Assembly (NCBI RefSeq): GCF_018491765.1
Contig: NZ_JABWCU010000009.1
Location: 186,001 to 250,000, forward strand
DNA: 64,000 bases
Direction: 5' to 3'
Origin: Novosphingobium profundi
Lineage (GTDB): Bacteria > Pseudomonadota > Alphaproteobacteria > Sphingomonadales > Sphingomonadaceae
Shown: piece after piece, positions 8,294 to 15,933 of the stretch
Layout of the letters: each line of letters begins with the position of its first letter
How positions within the stretch are numbered: the first letter of the stretch is position 1
Translations under genes and position numbers: made by a program
Notes under the pieces: model-generated
Told to the model about the DNA's origin: nothing
The model's input: the letters and a program-made list of their open reading frames with translations, nothing else
The model's database searches: none

Positions 8294-9361
8294 ATGAGCG
8301 AAACAATCAGGGTCGGCGTCCTCAACGACATGGCGGATCCGCTTGGGCTGGACGAAGCGGCGCCCGAGGAGGCCGACATCGGCTTCTGGCTCGAGCGCGA
8401 AACCCGCCGCCTCCATGCCGCGGGACGTCTTCGTGCTCCGGTCGAGATCGTGCACGCCTACGCGCTCGGCCTCCCCACGGGCACCAGCGAGGCAGTCGAG
8501 AGAGCCTACCACCAGCTTGTCGACGCGCAGGCCAGCCTCATCGTCGGCCCATTCCTCGCCGACAACGCGATGATCCTCGCTCCCCTTGCCGAAAGCCTGC
8601 GCGTGCCCACGCTAATGTGCTCGAACGAGGAGCGGGCCCGCTCGCGCCACGGCTTCCAGTTGCAGTCGGGCAGCCCCGAAGACGAGGCCGCGCTGATGAT
8701 GCGCCAGCTCGCCCGGCTTGGCTGCACGCGCATCGCCGTCATACACGAGGCATCGCGGCAAGGCGAGCGCATGGTGAAATGCCTGCGGAGCGAGGGGGCG
8801 GCTGTCGGCGGCGAACTCATTGCGCGCGTGCCTCTCGAAGCGAGTGCCCTCGCCCCCGAAGACCTCGATGCAGCGCTTGCCACCGCTTTTGCCGAACGTC
8901 CGGATGGCTGCATCTTCATCGTACACGGAAAGCCGCCGGCCGAACTGGCGCAAGCGGTCATGCGGGCGGGCTTCACCGGCCCCTGCTTCCTCAATCTTGG
9001 CACCACGCCCGAAGAGGGCTGCGAATTGCCGGCGGATTTTGCCGGCTGGTTCCAGGTCGCCCTGACCTCGCCCGGCAACGCGACCCTTGCCCACCTGCTG
9101 GCCGAACACCCGATTGCCACGCGCCATCGCGCCGCAATTGCGCGCGCCTACGACCTCGCCCGTCTCGTCGCCGAGGGACTGGCCCGCGCGCCCACGCCCG
9201 GCACTTCGGGAGCGCGCCTCGGCCTCGAACAGGTGCGTGCGCTTCCCGCAGCGCAGGGCGAGGACGGCACCCTGCTCGGCTTTGGCGTCCACGATCGCGG
9301 CGCGCTTCATGGCGCGTACCTGACGATCCGCAAATGCCCCTGTGAAGCCCCCCCTGCCTGA
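8294..9361 (+). CDS. leaderless type 1 periplasmic-binding-fold protein
   Basis: A 355-aa protein with the two-lobe fold of branched-chain amino acid / amide-binding proteins: 'IRVGVLNDMADPLG' at the start, 'ASLIVGPFLADNAM' and 'CTRIAVIHEASRQGERM' in the middle. It has no signal peptide, so a cytoplasmic sensor (AmiC-like) is more likely than an ABC-transporter solute receptor. No permease, ATPase or AmiR partner is adjacent. An in-frame ATG at 8261 would add 11 residues without adding a leader. It is followed after 17 bp by the CDF transporter, probably in one transcript. Confidence 0.7.
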   Translation: MSETIRVGVLNDMADPLGLDEAAPEEADIGFWLERETRRLHAAGRLRAPVEIVHAYALGLPTGTSEAVERAYHQLVDAQASLIVGPFLADNAMILAPLAESLRVPTLMCSNEERARSRHGFQLQSGSPEDEAALMMRQLARLGCTRIAVIHEASRQGERMVKCLRSEGAAVGGELIARVPLEASALAPEDLDAALATAFAERPDGCIFIVHGKPPAELAQAVMRAGFTGPCFLNLGTTPEEGCELPADFAGWFQVALTSPGNATLAHLLAEHPIATRHRAAIARAYDLARLVAEGLARAPTPGTSGARLGLEQVRALPAAQGEDGTLLGFGVHDRGALHGAYLTIRKCPCEAPPA

Positions 9362-9378
9362 GGCATACCCCGCGTACC

Positions 9379-10359
9379 ATGACCGACCCCAACGCAGCGC
9401 GCGAAGGCACCTTCGCCCACATCCGCAAGAACATTGTCCTCTACGGTGCACTCGCCGCGAACCTGGGCATTGCCGTCGCCAAGTTCGTGGCGGCCGCGAT
9501 CAGCGGCTCGTCCTCGATGGCAACCGAGGCGATCCACTCTCTCGTCGACAGCGGAAACCAGGTCCTGCTGCTCTACGGCCAGAAGCGTTCAAGCCGCCCA
9601 CCCGACGCGCAGCATCCCTTCGGCTACGGCCGCGAACTCTATTTCTGGGCGCTGGTCGTCGCGATCCTGATCTTCGCGGTGGGTGCGGGAGCCTCGATCT
9701 ATGAAGGGATCGTCCACATCGCCGATCCCCACGCCATCGAAGATCCGACACTGAGCTACATCGTCATCGGCATCGCGTTGGTGCTGGAAGGTACCAGCTG
9801 GACGATCGCGGTGCGCGAATTCAACGCCGCGCGCGGCACGCAAAGCTGGTGGCAGGCGATCCATCGCAGCAAGGATCCCGCGACCTTCATTGTCGTGTTC
9901 GAGGACAGCGCGGCGCTGATCGGCCTGCTGATCGCCGCAACGGGCGTCTGGGCGAGCATCCATTTCGCCGACCCGCGCATCGACGGCGCCGCATCGGTGC
10001 TGATTGGCCTCGTCCTCGCCGCCGTCGCGATCCTGCTTGCCCGCGAAGCCAAGGGCCTTCTCATCGGCGAGGCTGCCGACCCCGAACTTACCGCCCGCAT
10101 CCGCGCCAAGGCGCAGGAGCAGCCGGGCATCACTTGCGTCAACCACGTGCGCACACTGCACAGCGCGCCCAACGCCATCTTCGTGGCGATCAGCGCGGAC
10201 TTCGACGACGACCTGCCGATGGGCGAGGCCGAGCGTCTGATCGAGGACCTGGAAACACGCATGAAGCAGCTCTCGCCGGCGATTTCATCGATCTACATCC
10301 GGCCCGAAAGCCGCGACGAGGCCGTCAGCGACGAGGATTTCGCGCGCGCAACGCAATAG
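9379..10359 (+). CDS. cation diffusion facilitator (CDF) family transporter
   Basis: A 326-aa inner-membrane cation/proton antiporter. It shows the CDF signature near residues 37-52 ('SSMATEAIHSLVDSGN'), 'QHPFGYGRELYFWAL' with the conserved His/Gly, 'VVFEDSAALIGLLIA' in TM5, and a cytoplasmic domain at about residues 235-305 with 'VNHVRTLH'. The TM2 metal-site residues here are His/Asp-type. Zn, Fe or Co are possible and the sequence does not decide. It converges on the GGDEF gene with only 3 bp between stops. Confidence 0.88.
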   Translation: MTDPNAAREGTFAHIRKNIVLYGALAANLGIAVAKFVAAAISGSSSMATEAIHSLVDSGNQVLLLYGQKRSSRPPDAQHPFGYGRELYFWALVVAILIFAVGAGASIYEGIVHIADPHAIEDPTLSYIVIGIALVLEGTSWTIAVREFNAARGTQSWWQAIHRSKDPATFIVVFEDSAALIGLLIAATGVWASIHFADPRIDGAASVLIGLVLAAVAILLAREAKGLLIGEAADPELTARIRAKAQEQPGITCVNHVRTLHSAPNAIFVAISADFDDDLPMGEAERLIEDLETRMKQLSPAISSIYIRPESRDEAVSDEDFARATQ

Positions 10360-10362
10360 AGC

Positions 10363-11550
10363 TCAGGAAACCACGCGCATTGCACGCGCGCTCGCGGGCT
10401 TGGGCCGCACCGTATCGCGACCCGCATCCTTCGCCCGATAGAGCATCTTGTCCGCGTTCGACATTGCCGAGACATAGGGCCGTGCACCATCGAGATCGAT
10501 CTCCGCGACGCCCGCGCTGATGGTGATCTGGCGCGGTTCCTCGCCCGCCAGGATCGGCTCCGCCGCCACCGCCTGGCGCAGCCGCTCGGCCATCTCGCAG
10601 GCCTCCGCCAGCCCGGTCTCGGGCAACAGGATCGCGAACTCCTCGCCGCCCAGACGCGCGATCACGTCCTCGCGGCGTGCCTGCGCCTCCATCGTTCGTG
10701 ACAGCGTGACGAGCACCGTATCGCCCGCAAGGTGTCCGAGACTGTCGTTGACGCGCTTGAAATGGTCGACGTCGACCAGAACCACCGAAACTGGCCGTGC
10801 ATAGCGACGCGAGCGCTGGATCTCGGCCTCCGCCCGAACCGTGAAGGCCCGGCGATTGAGCAGCCCGGTAAGGTAGTCATGGTCGGCCTGGTTGAGCAGG
10901 AGGCCGACATAGCCCGAGATCGCCCGGACCATCGGACGAAAGATGAAGCAGGCCTCGACGGCGAGGGTCACCAGCACGATCAACAGGATCCCCCACTGGA
11001 CCCGGACCATGCGTTGCGAGCGGGCCTCGCTCACCGACTGATGGATCGAAACGACGTCCTCGAGCCCGGACAGGAGCGGCCCGCGCGCGAGGTCCGAGAG
11101 GACCTGCAGGTCCTGGCTATCCTCCGCATCGGTCAGCCGTGCAGGAGCAACCTTGCGCGCGGCGATCCGCTCGCCCGCGGCCAGGAAGCGGGTCATCAGG
11201 CGGTCGATTTCCGCGTTGCCGTAGTAGACCTCGTAAAGGCGCCGCTCGGCTATGGTTCCCTTGGCGTCGGCAAGCGCGGCCAGTCGCTCATGGGTCTGGC
11301 GAAACTGGTTCATCGACGTGATGAGCGGTTCGCGGGCGACCTCCTTGCCGCTGTGCAGGTCATCGGCCAGCCCCCGGATGCGCTGCGAAAGCATCCGCTG
11401 GCGTCCGCTCATGTTGATGATCGCGGCCGACCCTTCGTTCGCCTTGAGTGTTTCGGTCAGGACGAGATGCGACACGATGCTGAGCAACGCGATGAGACCA
11501 AGGGCAACGACATAACGAAGCGTCATCCCCCTCGGTGTAACTTCCGACAT
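10363..11550 (-). CDS. diguanylate cyclase with PilJ/NIT-type N-terminal sensor
   Basis: A 395-aa membrane protein. TM1 (about 11-31) leads to a periplasmic four-helix sensor starting 'INMSGRQRMLSQRIRGLA', the signature shared by PilJ and nitrate/nitrite sensors. TM2 (about 184-205) leads to a GGDEF domain. The active site is GGEEF (301-305) and an RxxD inhibitory site (RRED, 292-295) lies five residues before it, so an active, product-inhibited c-di-GMP synthase is expected. ATG 11550 has a GGGGG Shine-Dalgarno 8 bases upstream, which decides against the TTG at 11556. Confidence 0.9.
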   Translation of the reverse strand: MSEVTPRGMTLRYVVALGLIALLSIVSHLVLTETLKANEGSAAIINMSGRQRMLSQRIRGLADDLHSGKEVAREPLITSMNQFRQTHERLAALADAKGTIAERRLYEVYYGNAEIDRLMTRFLAAGERIAARKVAPARLTDAEDSQDLQVLSDLARGPLLSGLEDVVSIHQSVSEARSQRMVRVQWGILLIVLVTLAVEACFIFRPMVRAISGYVGLLLNQADHDYLTGLLNRRAFTVRAEAEIQRSRRYARPVSVVLVDVDHFKRVNDSLGHLAGDTVLVTLSRTMEAQARREDVIARLGGEEFAILLPETGLAEACEMAERLRQAVAAEPILAGEEPRQITISAGVAEIDLDGARPYVSAMSNADKMLYRAKDAGRDTVRPKPASARAMRVVS

Positions 11551-11748
11551 GCTCAAAGCCCCCGCGAATCAAATCGATTGCAGGATATGCCATAGACAAA
11601 TTAACGCATTGTAATAATACCTATTACCGAGCGCAAAGCCGCCGGATTGCGGATGATCGGCATAGGGATGGACGGGAAGGGTCAACACACGAGACCTGCC
11701 CCTCCATCGATGCCTGATGCGCGCGATGCCCTCGCGCGCAACGCGCGA

Positions 11749-14322
11749 TCAGTAGATGCCGCCCTGCTCCTCCGCGAAGTTCTCGCGCGCCCCTTGCGCG
11801 GCCTGCGCCGCCGAGGCCTCGCGCGCCTTGCGGGCATTGTCGATCTCCGCGACCAGCGCGTCGCGCCGCTTGGTGAACTCGTCCTCAGCGGTGTACTGGC
11901 GCGGTTCGGTGTCGGGCTTGAACGCCTCCCAGATGACCGAGGCCTTGGGTTCGTCGCTCGGTTCCACGCCCATCACCTGCTTGCCGGTGACGCGGTCGAT
12001 GCGCACCATGCGCACGCCCGGCGGGGCGACGAAGGGCTGCTGGCTCCAGCGCTCGCGCGTCGCCTCGACGACGTCCTTGAAGATCGGCGCGGAAATACGG
12101 CCACCCTGCGCCCAGCCCCCCAGCGAACGCGGGCTATCGTAGCCCACGTAGACACCGCCCACGTAGTCCTGGTTGCCCCCCATGAACCACACGTCGGTCG
12201 GCCCGTTGGTCGTGCCGGTCTTGCCGAAGAGCGGCAGGTTGAGGCTGCGCAGGCGCACTGCGGTCCCGCGAATGACCACGCCTTCGAGCATGTGGATGGT
12301 CTGATAGGCGGTGTCGGCGTTCATCACCTGCTTGCCGCGACGTCCGATGCGCGGCATCGGCTTGCCGTCCCACTCGGCCATGTTGCAGCCATCACAGTTG
12401 CGCTTGTCCGACTTCCAGATGACCTTGCCATTGCGGTCCTGCACGTAGTCGATCAGCGACGAGGAAAACTGGACGCCGTTGTTTGCCAGCGCCGAATAGG
12501 CGTTCGCCATGCGCGCGACCGTGGTCTCGCCGGCACCGAGCGCGAAGGACAAGTAGGGCTTGTACTCACCGATCCCCATGGTCTTGAAGGTCTTGACCAC
12601 CTTGCCCATGCCGATGTCGTTGGCGATGCGCACGGTCATGAGGTTGCGCGACTGCTCGAGCCCCCAGCGCATCGTGCGCGAACCCGCGCCGCCCTCGTTG
12701 CCGAAGTTGCGGAAGCACTTCTGGCCAAGGTTCGCGCCCTGATAGACGCAGAACGTGCCGTCGAGGACTTGCGTGGCCGGGGTCATGCCGTTGTCGAGGC
12801 CTGTCGCGTAGACGAAGGGCTTGATCGTCGAGCCCGGCTGGCGTTCGGCCTGGATCGCGCGGTTGAACGAGCCCAGCCCGGAATCGAAGCCGCCCTGCAT
12901 CGCCAGGAGGCGTCCCGAATAAGGCTGCTCCATGATCATGCCGCCCGAGACCTCGGGGATCGTGCGTACTGCGAAAGTACCCGAAGACACCGGTTCGGCC
13001 GCGACGAAATCACCCACGTTGGCCGCATCGGGTACATTCGTCAGCGTGGCGATATTGCCGTCGGAGAAGCCGATGCGCGCCGCGCCACTCGTGGCATCGA
13101 GGATCACCCCGACGCGCCAGTCCTTGTAGTCGATTGTCTTGTTCGAGACGATCAACTGTGTCTGCCAGTTCTCGAGATCGTTGATGTGGGCGATCGGCCC
13201 GCTCCAGCCACGCTGGCCGTGGTAGTTGAGCAGTCCCTTGCGCAGCGCCGCGCGCACGGCCTTCTGCAGTTCGGGGTCGAGCGAGGTCCGCACCCACAAT
13301 CCGCCCGCGTAGACGCTGTTGGGACCGTCCTCGGCCTTTTCTCCATACTTTTCGATCAGGCGACGGCGCACCTCTTCGATGAAGTAGCCGTTGGCTGGAT
13401 CGTAGTCGGTGCCGCGCTGGGTGACGAGGCCGAGCGGTTCGGCCTTGGCCTGTGCCGCGTCCGATGCCTTGACCCAGCCATTGCGCACCATCTGGTCGAG
13501 CACCCAGTTGCGCCGTTCGATCGCCCGATCCTCGTTCTTCTTGCGCCCGTAGACTTCGGGCGCACGCGGCAGGATGGCGAGGAACGCCGACTGGCTGAGG
13601 GTCAGCTCATCGACGTCGCGATCGAAATAGGCGCGCGCCGCGGCCTGGACGCCGAACGAGCGACGGCCCAGCGGAATTTCGTTGAGATAGAGCTCGAGGA
13701 TCTGCTGCTTGGTGAGCACCCGCTCGATGCGGAAGGCCAGCACCATTTCCTTGAGCTTGCGCGTCACCGAGTATTCGTCGCCGATCAGGATGTTCTTGGC
13801 TACCTGCTGGGTGATCGTCGAGCCGCCCTTGGCGCGCTGGCCCGACCCGTACTTCGACACGTAGTCGAAGACGGCGCCGATGAAACCGCCGAAGTCGACA
13901 CCGTTGTGCGACCAGAACGTGCGGTCCTCGGCCGAGAGAAACGCGTTCACCAGCGGACGCGGCAAGTCGACATAGCGCAGCTGGACGCGGCGTTCGCGCG
14001 CATAACTGTAGGCGATCTCGCCATCGATGTCGCGCACCATGGTCGGGAGTGGCGGCTGGTAGGCCAGCAGCGAACTGGCATCGGGCATGTCGCGGGTCAC
14101 CACGACCCACAGTCCGGCAAGCGCCACGAACCCGGCAAGGCACAGATAGCCGAAGCGCCGCAGCCATTTGCTCGAGCGCCACAAAGCGCCGATTCGATGG
14201 CCCAGACCATTCCCCGAGCCGCCGCCGCGTCCGCGACGAAGTCTGAAATGGGTATCTTCGGGCATGCCTTCGTACGAACGTTCGTGCGAACCCGGTCCGG
14301 TATCAGTGCTCTTGTCGGTCAT
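11749..14322 (-). CDS. mrcA: penicillin-binding protein 1A (bifunctional glycosyltransferase/transpeptidase)
   Basis: An 857-aa class A PBP that polymerises and crosslinks peptidoglycan. A short cytoplasmic tail leads to one TM (about 58-75), then a GT51 domain with 'GGSTITQQVAKN'. A transpeptidase domain follows with 'PGSTIKPF' (SxxK Ser), 'SALANNG' (SxN) and 'KTGTTNG'. Between the domains lies an inserted region of about 100 residues, the OB/PBP1A-specific segment. It sits 68 bp downstream of the peptidoglycan amidase on the same strand, and the pair make a peptidoglycan operon. Full length. Confidence 0.95.
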   Translation of the reverse strand: MTDKSTDTGPGSHERSYEGMPEDTHFRLRRGRGGGSGNGLGHRIGALWRSSKWLRRFGYLCLAGFVALAGLWVVVTRDMPDASSLLAYQPPLPTMVRDIDGEIAYSYARERRVQLRYVDLPRPLVNAFLSAEDRTFWSHNGVDFGGFIGAVFDYVSKYGSGQRAKGGSTITQQVAKNILIGDEYSVTRKLKEMVLAFRIERVLTKQQILELYLNEIPLGRRSFGVQAAARAYFDRDVDELTLSQSAFLAILPRAPEVYGRKKNEDRAIERRNWVLDQMVRNGWVKASDAAQAKAEPLGLVTQRGTDYDPANGYFIEEVRRRLIEKYGEKAEDGPNSVYAGGLWVRTSLDPELQKAVRAALRKGLLNYHGQRGWSGPIAHINDLENWQTQLIVSNKTIDYKDWRVGVILDATSGAARIGFSDGNIATLTNVPDAANVGDFVAAEPVSSGTFAVRTIPEVSGGMIMEQPYSGRLLAMQGGFDSGLGSFNRAIQAERQPGSTIKPFVYATGLDNGMTPATQVLDGTFCVYQGANLGQKCFRNFGNEGGAGSRTMRWGLEQSRNLMTVRIANDIGMGKVVKTFKTMGIGEYKPYLSFALGAGETTVARMANAYSALANNGVQFSSSLIDYVQDRNGKVIWKSDKRNCDGCNMAEWDGKPMPRIGRRGKQVMNADTAYQTIHMLEGVVIRGTAVRLRSLNLPLFGKTGTTNGPTDVWFMGGNQDYVGGVYVGYDSPRSLGGWAQGGRISAPIFKDVVEATRERWSQQPFVAPPGVRMVRIDRVTGKQVMGVEPSDEPKASVIWEAFKPDTEPRQYTAEDEFTKRRDALVAEIDNARKAREASAAQAAQGARENFAEEQGGIY

Positions 14323-14390
14323 CGTGCAAGCCCTCTAGCACGGCCTTTTCGCGCAAGGCCAGTCGCTCGGTGCTCGATTGGCCGATTTCA

Positions 14391-15275
14391 TCACAGGCCT
14401 GACTTGCGGGCGAAAAAGCGCCGGATGGCCCGCGCGGCCGCATCGGCGACGTCGCTGCGACCTTTCGCCGACTGGAGAAACGCGGCATCCTGCGCATTGT
14501 TGATGTAGCCCGTCTCGAACAGAACCGAGGGAATATCAGGCGCCTTCAGCACCGCGAGAGCGGCGGTCTGGGCCCGGCTACGGTGCAGGCGGACGCCAGC
14601 ATCGCCCAGTTCCTCGATCAACAGATCGGCCAGTTGCGCCGAATCCTCCTGCGTGCCGCGTTGCGAAAGGTCGAGCAGGATCGAGCGCACCTGGTCGCCG
14701 GTATCGGCAAGCACAATGCCGTTGACCCGCGCGCCCTCGCTCTTGCCCGTCTCGCGCGCACTGGAAGCAAAACGCTGCGCCGCCTCGCTGCTGCCCTTTT
14801 CCGAGAGCACGTAAGCGCTCGCCCCGCGCGCCTGATCGCTCTCGGCGCTGTCGGCGTGGATCGAGAGGAACAAGTCCGCACCCAGACGGCGCGCAATGTC
14901 GGGACGCTGGCCTAAGGGGACGAAGCGGTCCTCGTCGCGGGTGAGCGCCACGCGCACGTCGCCATGGCGCAGCAGTTCGGCACGGATCGCACGCGCGATC
15001 CGCAAGGCCACCTGCTTCTCGCGCACCGCGCCATTGCCGGCACCGGGATCGAAGCCGCCGTGCCCCGGATCGATCACGACGAGCGGCTGGCTCGCGTCGG
15101 CCGGACCTTCAACGGGGGGCAGATCGGCCGGTTCGCCGATCGCGGGAAGCTTCATGCGGATCACGTAGTCGTAGCCGCCATCGGCCTTGGCGAGCGTGGC
15201 GTTAAGCACGAAGACGCAAGCCAGCAGCGCCACGGGTGCCAGCAGGAGCAAGGAGATCTGAACCACGCGCAACAT
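14391..15275 (-). CDS. N-acetylmuramoyl-L-alanine amidase (Amidase_3)
   Basis: A 294-aa zinc amidase that cuts the MurNAc-L-Ala bond of peptidoglycan during cell separation. An N-terminal hydrophobic segment (about residues 5-28, 'ISLLLLAPVALLACVFVLNATLA') targets it to the membrane or periplasm. The catalytic domain has 'IDPGHGGFDPGAG' (Zn His), 'FLSIHADSAESDQARGASAY' (His) and 'LFETGYINNAQDA' (catalytic Glu). An in-frame GTG at 15329 would add 18 residues. ATG 15275 directly before the hydrophobic segment is preferred. It has no AMIN domain, unlike AmiC. Paired with PBP1A downstream. Confidence 0.9.
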   Translation of the reverse strand: MLRVVQISLLLLAPVALLACVFVLNATLAKADGGYDYVIRMKLPAIGEPADLPPVEGPADASQPLVVIDPGHGGFDPGAGNGAVREKQVALRIARAIRAELLRHGDVRVALTRDEDRFVPLGQRPDIARRLGADLFLSIHADSAESDQARGASAYVLSEKGSSEAAQRFASSARETGKSEGARVNGIVLADTGDQVRSILLDLSQRGTQEDSAQLADLLIEELGDAGVRLHRSRAQTAALAVLKAPDIPSVLFETGYINNAQDAAFLQSAKGRSDVADAAARAIRRFFARKSGL

Positions 15276-15879
15276 AGCAGGGCTGTCGTTAACCGCCGCC
15301 CTGCCCGGCGGCAATGGCCTTGCCCCCACAAATCCCGAGTTCGCGAAGCGAAGCGACCATCTGCCGCCTCTTTCAGCGAACGCGAGAAGATCGGGCCTGG
15401 ATGCAATCGAATGGCAATGTCGCGGCGATGCAGGTGGTCAAGCAACTTGCCGATCGACACGTTGGGTGCTAGGCACATCCGATCCGCGACTGTCCACGTC
15501 GATCCTGGATGCAATTTCACCCCGTTTTGGGCTTGCACTTTTGGATCTGGGGCGACAGCCTGCGCGGACCACAGAATTGATCCGGCAACTTTTTTGCCCG
15601 GCTCCAACAGGTTGATGCGAGAGATGAGAAGCCAATTGCCGCCTTGCCAGCCGACGCCCCACGGGGCGGTGGCGGTGTGGCCGCAATTTTCGGCGTGTTG
15701 GGTTTCGCCACGCGAACTTCCGCTCGCAGACGCAATCGCTGCCCATCCGGCAGTGGAATTCCATACGACATTCGGAGCGATGGATTGCTCCGACACCTTC
15801 ACCAATCCGGTCAGCTTCGCAGAAGAGACGGCCCGTCCAGACGACGGCCTCGCACTCTGCGGTGACCACCACGACAATC
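15276..15879. promoter_or_regulatory. long divergent upstream region of amidase and RNase E
   Basis: About 600 bp without a convincing gene. Weak open frames cross it, but their composition and lack of start signals make them unlikely. The RNase E side resembles the long 5' leader typical of rne genes. It contains several self-complementary stretches, for example GCCC-N4-GGGC near 15657-15668, and the sequence GGATGCAAT occurs twice (near 15399 and 15508). No promoter was assigned. Confidence 0.45.
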
Positions 15880-15920
15880 GACGCGCGCCACCGGCTGATC
15901 CGGCCGGAAGGCAGCGCGTC
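15880..15920 (+). promoter_or_regulatory. hairpin abutting the RNase E Shine-Dalgarno
   Basis: GACGCGC (15880-15886) pairs perfectly with GCGCGTC (15914-15920), and an inner CCGG/CCGG pair lies inside the loop. The 3' arm ends one base before GGAGA (15922-15926), the ribosome site of rne at ATG 15934. A structure here could limit initiation, or be cut by RNase E for autoregulation as known for the E. coli rne leader. The regulatory role is inferred from position only. Confidence 0.5.
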
Positions 15921-15933
15921 CGGAGAATTACCA

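Noticed and set aside
11647..14508. Very long open frame on the plus strand opposite PBP1A
   Set aside because: High-GC mirror of a real gene: low-complexity, His/Arg-rich, no start signal, and the minus-strand PBP motifs are intact.
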